Of a stretch of DNA of 5,316 nt, positions 1-5,316 are shown one piece after another (the first letter of the stretch is position 1; every line of letters starts with the position of its first letter). Location: the NCBI GenBank assembly GCA_002279765.1, contig NCCR01000159.1:2345-7660 (forward strand), written 5' to 3'. The DNA comes from Verrucomicrobia bacterium 12-59-8. GTDB lineage: Bacteria; Verrucomicrobiota; Verrucomicrobiae; Verrucomicrobiales; Verrucomicrobiaceae. The notes under the pieces are model-generated. The model had not been told where the DNA came from and made no database searches. It saw only the letters and a list, made by a program, of their open reading frames with translations. Made by a program: the position numbers and the translations under genes.

Positions 1-1881
1 GTAGAAGTCTTTCAGCTCGGGGTAGCGATCGATGCGCTTCGACAAGGGGTAGTTGCGCTCGCGGGTAAGGGTTTTGGGCAGCTCGTCCTCTTCCTTTTTC
101 TTTTTGGGCTTTTCGACGGCTGGATCGCGTGAGTCGAGCTGCAGCCACTTCACTTCATCCACTGCGACATCGACGTGATCAGTGCTGTAAAACCAGCCGC
201 GCCAGAACCAGTCGAGATCGACGCCGCTGGCTTCCTCAAGCGTGCGGAAGAAATCGGAGGGCGTGGGGCGCTTGAACATCCAGCGCTTGGCGTAAGTCTT
301 GAAGGCGTGGTCGAAGGCTTCGCGGCCGAGGATGTGTTCGCGCAGGATGTTGAGTGCGACGGTGGGCTGGCCGTAGGCATTGGGGCCGAGATCGGCGACG
401 GATTCCGAGTTGGTCATCACCGGCGCGCGATCTTTGAGACGCATGTAGTCGGCCATGCCGCGCTCGTTGCGGCGGTGCTTCCAGTCGTTTTCCCATTCTT
501 CCTCGGCGAGGTATTCGACAAAGGAGTTCAGCCCCTCGTCCATCCAGGTCCACTGGCGCTCGTCGCTGTTCACGATCATAGGGAAGTAGTTGTGACCGAC
601 TTCATGGATGACGACACCGATGAGGCCATACTTCGTCTTCTCGGGATAGGTCCCGTCTTTCTCCGGACGCGGGCCGTTGAAGCAGATCATGGGGTATTCC
701 ATGCCGCCGACGGGGCCGTTCACTGACCATGCGACTGGGTAGGGATAGTCGAAGGTGTAGCGCGAGTAGGTCTGGATGGTGTGCGCAATTGCGTGGGTGG
801 AATACTTGTCCCACAGCGGCATGCCTTCCTTGGGGTAGAGGGACATCGCCATCACGGGCTTGCCCTTCACGCTGGCGCCTTCGACGGCCATGGCATCCCA
901 GGCAAACTTGCGGGACGAAGCGAAGGCAAAATCACGCACGTTGTCGGCCTGGAAGATCCAGGTCTTCCTGCCCTTGGGTTTGCCTTTCTCTGCGGCTTTC
1001 GCTTCCTCAGGCGTGACGATGAACATGGGCTTTTTCGTTGAGGTTTGGGCCTGCTCCAACCGGTCACGCTGGATTTTCGTCAGAACCTTCTCTGGATTTT
1101 GTAGAGCGCCCGTGGCGGCGACGATGTGATCGTCCGGCACGGTGAGACGCACGGTGTAGTTGCCGAATTCGAGGGTGAACTCGCCAGTGCCGAGGAACTG
1201 CTTGTTGATCCAGCCGGCGTAATCGGTGTAGGCGGCCATGCGTGGGAACCACTGCGCAATGGTGTAGATGGTGTTGCCATCCTCTTTGAAGAACTCGTAG
1301 CCGGTGCGGGCATTGATGTGTTCGCAGTCGTTGACGGGATAGCTCCACGCGATCTTGAAAACGTAGTCGGCTCCGGCGGCCAGGGGTGCGTTCAAGTCGA
1401 GGCGCAGCATGGTTTTCACCACGGCATGGGGCAGGGGATTGCCCTTGGCATCGGTGAGCTTGGTGATCTTCATCTCGCCATCGTAGTCTTCGTAGGCCAG
1501 GAGGCGGTCGAGCGCCGAGTAGGTGATCTTGGCTGGATCGATGCCGCGCTTAGTGTTTGGCACGACACGCGAGTCGGCTGTATGGGAAAGAAAATTTTGA
1601 TCCAGTTGTACCCACAAGTAGGTCAAAGGATCTGGAGAAAGATTGTGATAGGTGATTGTCGCCTCTCCTGTGATCGTGCGCTTCACGTCATCCAGCTCGA
1701 CGCTGATGTCGTAGTCGGCGCGGTTTTGCCAGTAGGCCGTCCCCGGTGCGCCGGAAGCATTGCGCTGTGCCGAAGGAGTTGGGATGGTGGGATCGAGCTG
1801 CTGAAACTTGCCGACCGGTGCGCCGGGCTCAGCAGCGGCGATGGACAGGGCGGCGAAAAGGGCAGGAAGGAGGAGCTTCAT
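1..1881 (-). CDS. Secreted M1-family zinc metallopeptidase (aminopeptidase N-like), C-terminus cut by window edge
   Basis: The reading frame stays open from the ATG at 1881 down to base 1, giving 627 residues with no stop. Residues 1 to about 17 form a Sec signal peptide (MKLLLPALFAALSIAAAEP), so the enzyme should act in the periplasm or outside the cell. An N-terminal beta domain follows and includes WFPRM at 211-215. The catalytic domain has GGMEYPM at 392-398, in the place of the classic GAMEN substrate-binding motif, then HEVGH at 426-430 and a glutamate at 449. That is exactly the HExxH-x18-E zinc signature of gluzincins: H426, H430 and E449 bind zinc and E427 is the general base. Y503 is a candidate transition-state tyrosine. 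A charged stretch (KPKKKKEEDE, 591-600) follows the catalytic domain. Relatives are usually longer, so perhaps 100-250 residues are missing. By family, it should remove N-terminal residues from peptides; specificity cannot be read. It is divergent from the permease gene. Confidence 0.93.
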   Translation of the reverse strand, partial: MKLLLPALFAALSIAAAEPGAPVGKFQQLDPTIPTPSAQRNASGAPGTAYWQNRADYDISVELDDVKRTITGEATITYHNLSPDPLTYLWVQLDQNFLSHTADSRVVPNTKRGIDPAKITYSALDRLLAYEDYDGEMKITKLTDAKGNPLPHAVVKTMLRLDLNAPLAAGADYVFKIAWSYPVNDCEHINARTGYEFFKEDGNTIYTIAQWFPRMAAYTDYAGWINKQFLGTGEFTLEFGNYTVRLTVPDDHIVAATGALQNPEKVLTKIQRDRLEQAQTSTKKPMFIVTPEEAKAAEKGKPKGRKTWIFQADNVRDFAFASSRKFAWDAMAVEGASVKGKPVMAMSLYPKEGMPLWDKYSTHAIAHTIQTYSRYTFDYPYPVAWSVNGPVGGMEYPMICFNGPRPEKDGTYPEKTKYGLIGVVIHEVGHNYFPMIVNSDERQWTWMDEGLNSFVEYLAEEEWENDWKHRRNERGMADYMRLKDRAPVMTNSESVADLGPNAYGQPTVALNILREHILGREAFDHAFKTYAKRWMFKRPTPSDFFRTLEEASGVDLDWFWRGWFYSTDHVDVAVDEVKWLQLDSRDPAVEKPKKKKEEDELPKTLTRERNYPLSKRIDRYPELKDFY

Positions 1882-2023
1882 GGAGGGCGATTGTCCAAGT
1901 GCTTGGGCTAAAGGCAAGTCCGTCCTGCTCGCCTGATCTGGCGACGAGCGGCGCGCTTCTTCCTCTTGCCTTCGTTTCTTGCTTCTGGTTGCTTCGCGCC
2001 ATGAATCCGATGGGCCGCAAATC
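1882..2023. other. Divergent intergenic region between the M1 peptidase and permease genes
   Basis: These 142 bases separate two divergent starts and should hold promoters for both. Toward the peptidase, a very weak pair can be drawn on the minus strand: TTGCCT (complement of 1912-1917) and GACAAT (complement of 1890-1895), 16 bases apart. It would give an almost leaderless message, which fits the lack of a Shine-Dalgarno sequence before that ATG. Toward the permease, a pyrimidine-rich tract (about 1957-1990) precedes the start. No clear operator or terminator is visible. Confidence 0.4.
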
Positions 2024-2027
2024 ATGA
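2001..2027 (+). other. Possible 8-residue leader ORF overlapping the permease start
   Basis: An ATG at 2001 opens a short frame, MNPMGRKS, whose TGA stop at 2025-2027 overlaps the permease ATG at 2024-2026 as ATGA. This arrangement is typical of translational coupling, so ribosomes finishing the leader could restart on the permease. It is seen in sequence only; such short frames arise easily by chance and no ribosome binding site marks it. Confidence 0.2.
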
Positions 2028-2776
2028 GCTGGGAAACGATCGCGCTGCTTTTTTTCGCCGGGCTCAGTGCTGGATTCATTGATGCCATTGCAGGTGGGGG
2101 TGGATTGATCTCCGTGCCGGCGTTGCTGTGGGCTGGATTGCCACCGCAAATGGCGCTGGGGACGAACAAAATGCAGTCCACCTGGGGCACGTTGATGGCG
2201 GTGCGGAAGTATGCAAAGGCAGGGCTTGTCTCGTGGCCGCAGGTGCGACTCACGGTGTGCATCACTTTTGTCTCCGCCATGTCGGGTGCATTGGTGCTGA
2301 TGCTGATCAGCAACGCGGTGCTGAAAATGATCGTGCCATGGATGCTGCTGGGCATTGCGGTTTATGTATTGCTCAGTCCCGGGCTGGGAAAAACAGCTGC
2401 GAAGGCGCGGCTGGGTATGGGGACCTTCGCGTGTCTGGCGGGCAGTGGGCTCGGATTTTATGACGGCTTCTTTGGTCCTGGCACGGGAACCTTTTGGACG
2501 ATGGCCTGCATTTCATTGCTGGGGCTGGAGCTGACGCGAGCCACAGCTTTTACCAAAGTGGCGAATCTCACCAGCAACATGGCTTCGCTGATCATTTTCG
2601 TCCTCAGCTCGCGAGTGAATTATGAGGTCGCCGGCGTGATGATCGCCGGGCAGCTTATTGGCGGGCGACTTGGCGCGGGAATGGCGATTCGCCATGGGGC
2701 ACCGTTCATTCGTGTCATATTCATCAGCGTGGTGCTCGCGATGGTGGCGAAATTGTTGTGGGATCAGTTCGTATAA
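2024..2776 (+). CDS. TauE/SafE (TSUP) family membrane permease, YfcA-like
   Basis: This is a 250-residue, strongly hydrophobic protein with about seven or eight predicted membrane segments, the usual size for the TauE/SafE (TSUP) superfamily. The N-terminal half carries the hallmark GFIDAIAGGGGLISVPALL (17-35) followed by ALGTNKMQST (44-53). The C-terminal half repeats the theme with GFYDGFFGPGTGTFW (144-158), KVANLTSNMASL (178-189) and GQLIGGRLGAG (209-219), fitting the internal duplication of the family. Family members move small organic or sulfur-containing anions such as sulfite, sulfoacetate or other sulfonates across the inner membrane; the substrate here is unknown. The ATG at 2024 was chosen because the first membrane helix starts right after it. 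An in-frame TTG at 1979 would add 15 residues that do not look like part of the family. A weak purine run (GATGGG) lies about 10 bases upstream. The M29-like gene begins 60 bp downstream. Confidence 0.92.
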   Translation: MSWETIALLFFAGLSAGFIDAIAGGGGLISVPALLWAGLPPQMALGTNKMQSTWGTLMAVRKYAKAGLVSWPQVRLTVCITFVSAMSGALVLMLISNAVLKMIVPWMLLGIAVYVLLSPGLGKTAAKARLGMGTFACLAGSGLGFYDGFFGPGTGTFWTMACISLLGLELTRATAFTKVANLTSNMASLIIFVLSSRVNYEVAGVMIAGQLIGGRLGAGMAIRHGAPFIRVIFISVVLAMVAKLLWDQFV

Positions 2777-2790
2777 TCACGCACAATTCG
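2748..2790 (+). other. Imperfect hairpin across the permease stop codon
   Basis: The arms 2748-2760 and 2778-2790 are near inverted repeats. CG pairs with CG, A2750 bulges, AATTGT (2751-2756) pairs with ACAATT (2783-2788), a 1x2 internal loop follows, and GTG (2758-2760) pairs with CAC (2778-2780). This gives 11 base pairs around a 17-base loop containing the stop codon. No T-run follows, so it is not a standard intrinsic terminator. It could be an attenuator or 3'-end structure, a dyad-type protein site, or chance. Confidence 0.3.
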
Positions 2791-2820
2791 TTGAATCCAC
2801 TCAATAGTGCAGGGCGTAAT
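2791..2820 (+). promoter_or_regulatory. Candidate sigma70-type promoter for the M29-like/methyltransferase pair
   Basis: TTGAAT (2791-2796) and CGTAAT (2815-2820) resemble -35 and -10 boxes, each matching the consensus at four of six bases, with an 18-base spacer. Transcription would begin near 2827, leaving a leader of about 10 bases. A perfect TATAAT at 2772-2777 also lies in this gap but has no convincing -35 partner. Both are pattern matches only; the genes could instead be read through from the permease. Confidence 0.25.
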
Positions 2821-2836
2821 TGCCTGACACTCTTCC

Positions 2837-4027
2837 ATGCCTATGATCGCCGCTCCCATGCCAACCGTTCAATCCTCCGCCCAAGGGCGTCAGTTTCCCA
2901 AGTTCGATCTCGCACGTCTGCTTGGAACCGTGTTCAAACCTACTTTCGGCCGCAAAGTCTGCATCCTCATCGACCTGCCTGAACTCGCAGAAGCGAAAGA
3001 TTACGCGTTCTTGAAAAATCCAGTGCGTGCCATTCAGCAGCGTGCATACGAGTATTTTTATCTGGGGCTAAAAAATGGCGTGGCGGAAGAGCTGGCGCTG
3101 AACGGCGGGGAAATGTTTGCCTACACGCAGACCACGGGCAGCAATCTCGATCTGCCTGATCTATGCGTCGACATGAGCGGCAAGGAGCTGAGCCTTGAAA
3201 AGGATGTTTATACGAATTACGACATCATTCTCTGCATCTCGACCTTCTCCGCCACAGCGCCGCTGACGGCGTTTGCGAAGCAGTACGGCTTCCGGGGTGC
3301 GACGCTGCATGGGGTAAATGACGTCATCCTGAACTCCGGCCTCGCGGTCGATTACGAAGTTGTCAGCATCGATGCCGAAAAGCTGCGCCGCGCCATGACG
3401 CGTGCCGATGCGGTGGAAATTGATTTCACCGTTGAGAACGGACCCGACATGACCGTACGTCTCGAATTGAACCGCCAGGAAGCGCAGAAGAGCCACGGCC
3501 TTTGTCAGGGGGATGCTCCTGACATTGCGAATCTGCCGGCGGGTGAGGTTTATTTCGTGCCCACGGGTGCGGAAGGAACCTTCCCGCTGAAATATGAGGA
3601 CGGTACGCTGGGCAAACTCACCGTCACCGGTGGTTGTATCATCAAGGCCGAACTCATCGCGGGCAATCAAAGCACCATTGATGAGCACAATGCCAAACTC
3701 GCTGACGATCCCATGACCGGCGTGCTTGGTGAGCTTGGTTTCGGCACGCAGGTGCTGCCCGTTTCGGGTGCAGACATCCAGGATGAAAAGGTGCTGGGCA
3801 CCTGCCATCTGGCAACAGGTCGTGATGACCATCTCGGCGGGCACATCACGCCCGCGCAGTTCAAGCGCCACCAAAACGCCACGCACGACGACATTCTCTT
3901 CGCGCCGCATAAAACGCCGAATTTTGACATCAAACAGACGCGCATGTTCCGCGATGGTGTGGTCACGGTCTTGAATGAGCACTTCCAGCCGTCGAAGTAT
4001 TTGTTGGAAGCTCTGGCCGCTGAATAG
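2837..4027 (+). CDS. M29 aminopeptidase (AmpS/aminopeptidase T)-like protein
   Basis: This 396-residue protein has the length and C-terminal motif order of M29 (thermophilic-type) metallopeptidases: NLPAGEVYF (232-240), GELGFGT (298-304), CHLATGRDDHLGGH (323-336) and THDDIL (349-354). Aligned by eye to the family, E237, E299, H324, H350 and D352 fall where the dinuclear metal ligands sit, with matching spacing, including the final H-x-D. The active-site tyrosine expected about seven residues after the histidine is not apparent; the segment reads GRDDH. It may therefore be a divergent peptidase, or a related hydrolase on an unusual substrate. No signal peptide is seen, so it is probably cytoplasmic. 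ATGs at 2837, 2843 and 2858 are all possible starts, and none has a good Shine-Dalgarno sequence; the longest is given. The methyltransferase gene follows after 8 bp, suggesting an operon. Confidence is good for the family, low for the reaction. Confidence 0.75.
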   Translation: MPMIAAPMPTVQSSAQGRQFPKFDLARLLGTVFKPTFGRKVCILIDLPELAEAKDYAFLKNPVRAIQQRAYEYFYLGLKNGVAEELALNGGEMFAYTQTTGSNLDLPDLCVDMSGKELSLEKDVYTNYDIILCISTFSATAPLTAFAKQYGFRGATLHGVNDVILNSGLAVDYEVVSIDAEKLRRAMTRADAVEIDFTVENGPDMTVRLELNRQEAQKSHGLCQGDAPDIANLPAGEVYFVPTGAEGTFPLKYEDGTLGKLTVTGGCIIKAELIAGNQSTIDEHNAKLADDPMTGVLGELGFGTQVLPVSGADIQDEKVLGTCHLATGRDDHLGGHITPAQFKRHQNATHDDILFAPHKTPNFDIKQTRMFRDGVVTVLNEHFQPSKYLLEALAAE

Positions 4028-4035
4028 TCTGATCG

Positions 4036-4779
4036 ATGAACATCTACGAGACGCGTCGCCTGCTCGACGAATACCTGCTCTTTCACTACGGCCAGCCTGC
4101 TGAGGTGTTGCCATGGGAACATGGGCCGCGTGAGGCGCTGGGGTTTCCGGTGCGAACGGTGATGGAGCTGCTCGATCTGCCGCGAACGCCCTGTGAGGCG
4201 GTGGTTCTGGATCTTGGCTGTGCGGTGGGGCGGTCGAGTTTTGAGCTGGCGAGCTTCGGCGTGCGTGTGCTTGGCATTGATTACTCGCAGAGTTTTGTGG
4301 ATGCGGCGGGGGCGCTGGCGCGTGATGGCAGCATGAGTTACGAGCGCGTGGATGAAGGCAGCGCTACTACGGCGCTGGTGGCACGCGTGCCGGAGAATCT
4401 GCGACGGGACCGTGTGAGCTTTGAACAGGGTGATGCGATGAACCTGCGCAGCGACCTCGGTGATTACGACATCGTGCATGCGGCGAATTTGCTGTGCCGT
4501 CTGACCGATCCGTTGAAGCTGATCGAGCGTCTGCCATTGCTTGTGCGTCCTGGTGGGCAGCTGCTGCTGACAACGCCCTGCACCTGGCTGGAAGACTTCA
4601 CGCCGCAGGGCAACTGGCCGCAGGGTTCGACGCGCGAGTGGCTCACGTCGCTGCTAGAGCCGCATTTTGATCTGAGCAAGACGGTGGACATGCCGTTTCT
4701 GATCCGCGAGCACGCGAGGAAGTACCAATGGAGCGTGGCGCTGGGGATGCGCTGGCGGCGGAAAGTCGAGGAGGTTTGA
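4036..4779 (+). CDS. Stand-alone OvoA C-terminal-type SAM methyltransferase (putative 4-mercaptohistidine N1-methyltransferase)
   Basis: This 247-residue class I methyltransferase has motif I at 57-65 (VLDLGCAVG) and an acidic residue at the end of strand 2 (D82 in GIDYS) that should bind the SAM ribose. QGDAMNL (131-137), YDIVHAANLLCRL (144-156) and a post-motif VRPGGQLLLTTP (170-181) follow. The N-terminal YETRRLLDEYLLFHYG (4-19), the run LGCAVGRSSFEL (60-71), TWLEDFTP (183-190) and the end PFLIREHARKYQ (220-231) are characteristic of the C-terminal domain of OvoA, which methylates 5-thiohistidine on the imidazole during ovothiol A synthesis. The sulfoxide synthase half of OvoA is absent: the protein starts at the methyltransferase domain, and no such gene lies in the window. 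It should act in the cytoplasm on thiohistidine or a related imidazole; the exact substrate is inferred. It lies 8 bp after the M29-like gene with no clear Shine-Dalgarno sequence, suggesting co-transcription. Confidence 0.88.
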   Translation: MNIYETRRLLDEYLLFHYGQPAEVLPWEHGPREALGFPVRTVMELLDLPRTPCEAVVLDLGCAVGRSSFELASFGVRVLGIDYSQSFVDAAGALARDGSMSYERVDEGSATTALVARVPENLRRDRVSFEQGDAMNLRSDLGDYDIVHAANLLCRLTDPLKLIERLPLLVRPGGQLLLTTPCTWLEDFTPQGNWPQGSTREWLTSLLEPHFDLSKTVDMPFLIREHARKYQWSVALGMRWRRKVEEV

Positions 4780-4789
4780 GTTTGTGAGA

Positions 4790-4819
4790 TTGATTCCCTT
4801 CGGCGTTTGCGTCTAGGCT
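4790..4819 (+). promoter_or_regulatory. Weak candidate promoter before the propeller gene
   Basis: TTGATT (4790-4795) and TAGGCT (4814-4819) are 18 bases apart in the 48-bp gap before the ATG at 4828. The -35-like box matches the consensus at four of six bases and the -10-like box at three of six. A start here would give a nearly leaderless message. No terminator is visible in the gap, so read-through from the methyltransferase gene is equally possible. Confidence 0.2.
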
Positions 4820-4827
4820 GGGTGATC

Positions 4828-5316
4828 ATGAAAAATGCGCTTCTGTTTGCCACTCTCCTCGCCTCCGCTGTACAAGCGCAGACTCCGAATTTCAAAGAGG
4901 AGCAGATCGATGGCGCCGTAGGCATCGGCTACGGACTGGCGGTGGCGGATGTGAATGGCGACGGGCGTACGGACATCCTGCTGGCGGACAGCAATGTGAT
5001 CGTCTGGTATGAGAACCCGACGTGGACGAAGCACATCATCGCTGAAAAGCTGACGGAGAAGGATCACGTGTGCATCGCTGCGCGTGACATCAATGGCGAT
5101 GGCAAATGCGAGATTGCAGTAGGGGCGGAGTGGAATCCTGGAGACACGGAGGGGAGCGGCGCTGTGTTTTATTTGATTCCGCCGGCGGATCGCACCCAGA
5201 AGTGGGAGCCGGTGAAGCTGACGCACGAACCTACGACGCACCGCATGAAGTGGGTGCGCAACCGCGCCGGGCGCTATGACCTGGTGGTGGTGCCGCTGCA
5301 TGGCCGTGGCAACGAC
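4828..5316 (+). CDS. Secreted FG-GAP/VCBS repeat beta-propeller protein, C-terminus cut by window edge
   Basis: The frame is open from the ATG at 4828 to the last base, 163 residues. Residues 1-17 form a Sec signal peptide (MKNALLFATLLASAVQA) with likely cleavage before QTP, so the protein is exported. Two FG-GAP/VCBS blades each carry a calcium-loop-like motif: DVNGDGRTDIL (41-51) and DINGDGKCEIAVG (87-99). Between them, VWYENPTWTKHII (59-71) is a typical blade strand. The later segment, with HRMKW and VVVPLHGRGN near the end, resembles my memory of the propeller part of aldos-2-ulose dehydratase (AUDH)-like proteins found in Verrucomicrobiota and Planctomycetes; this is tentative because any cupin domain would lie beyond the edge. 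If right, it would process a sugar derivative; otherwise it is a binding or structural propeller. It starts 48 bp after the methyltransferase gene and probably is a separate unit. Confidence 0.85.
   Translation, partial: MKNALLFATLLASAVQAQTPNFKEEQIDGAVGIGYGLAVADVNGDGRTDILLADSNVIVWYENPTWTKHIIAEKLTEKDHVCIAARDINGDGKCEIAVGAEWNPGDTEGSGAVFYLIPPADRTQKWEPVKLTHEPTTHRMKWVRNRAGRYDLVVVPLHGRGND

Noticed and set aside
1126..1911. Open plus-strand frame of 261 codons
   Set aside because: It lies antisense to the M1 peptidase, whose frame encodes a clear signal peptide and zinc motifs. The antisense product shows no recognisable domain and is a by-product of codon bias.
1979..2023. TTG-initiated N-terminal extension of the permease
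   Set aside because: The 15 extra residues (MLLVASRHESDGPQI) are not like the start of TSUP proteins, and the ATG at 2024 sits directly before the first membrane helix.
2772..2777. Perfect TATAAT as a promoter -10 box
   Set aside because: It overlaps the permease stop codon and has no acceptable -35 box at 16-18 bases, nor an extended -10 TG. It is kept only as a note beside the better-spaced TTGAAT/CGTAAT pair.
3161..4114. Open minus-strand frame of 317 codons
   Set aside because: It is antisense to the M29-like gene and runs into the methyltransferase gene. Its product looks arginine-rich and unstructured, with no family motif.
3667..4479. Open minus-strand frame of 270 codons
   Set aside because: It overlaps two well-supported plus-strand genes in antisense and has no recognisable motif.
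2024..4779. Complete ovothiol biosynthesis cluster
   Set aside because: Only the methyltransferase component is visible. No iron-dependent sulfoxide synthase and no PLP-dependent OvoB lyase are encoded in the window.
4813..5301. Open minus-strand frame of 162 codons
   Set aside because: It is antisense to the signal peptide and FG-GAP repeats of the propeller gene, which explain the sequence better.
1..5316. tRNA or rRNA genes, CRISPR arrays, insertion sequences or attachment sites
   Set aside because: No repeat-spacer pattern, transposase, paired terminal repeats or RNA gene signature was seen. Nearly all the sequence is accounted for by five protein genes.

Overview
The window looks like a bacterial chromosome segment, moderately GC-rich by eye, most likely from the Verrucomicrobiota or a relative in the PVC group. 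This lineage call is an inference. It rests on a secreted FG-GAP/VCBS protein of a type common in Verrucomicrobiota and Planctomycetes, weak or absent Shine-Dalgarno sequences, and the style of the M1 peptidase. There is no rRNA or other decisive marker.

Layout: positions 1-1881 (minus strand) hold most of a secreted M1-family zinc metallopeptidase whose C-terminus lies beyond the left edge. A divergent intergenic region of about 140 bp follows. Everything else is on the plus strand: a TauE/SafE (TSUP) membrane permease (2024-2776), an M29 aminopeptidase-like protein (2837-4027), a SAM-dependent methyltransferase that matches the C-terminal domain of the ovothiol enzyme OvoA but stands alone (4036-4779), and the 5' part of a secreted FG-GAP/VCBS beta-propeller protein (4828 to beyond the right edge). 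No RNA genes, mobile elements or CRISPR arrays were seen.

The M29-like gene and the methyltransferase gene are 8 bp apart and are probably co-transcribed. This is the most interesting part of the window. In characterised ovothiol producers the thiohistidine N-methyltransferase is fused behind the sulfoxide synthase in OvoA. Here the methyltransferase is free-standing and paired with a putative metallopeptidase that keeps five metal-ligand-like residues but seems to lack the family's active-site tyrosine. The upstream TSUP permease belongs to a superfamily with sulfur-compound transporters, so a link to sulfur or thiol metabolism is possible but unproven. The M1 peptidase and the propeller protein both carry Sec signal peptides and are probably independent exported proteins.
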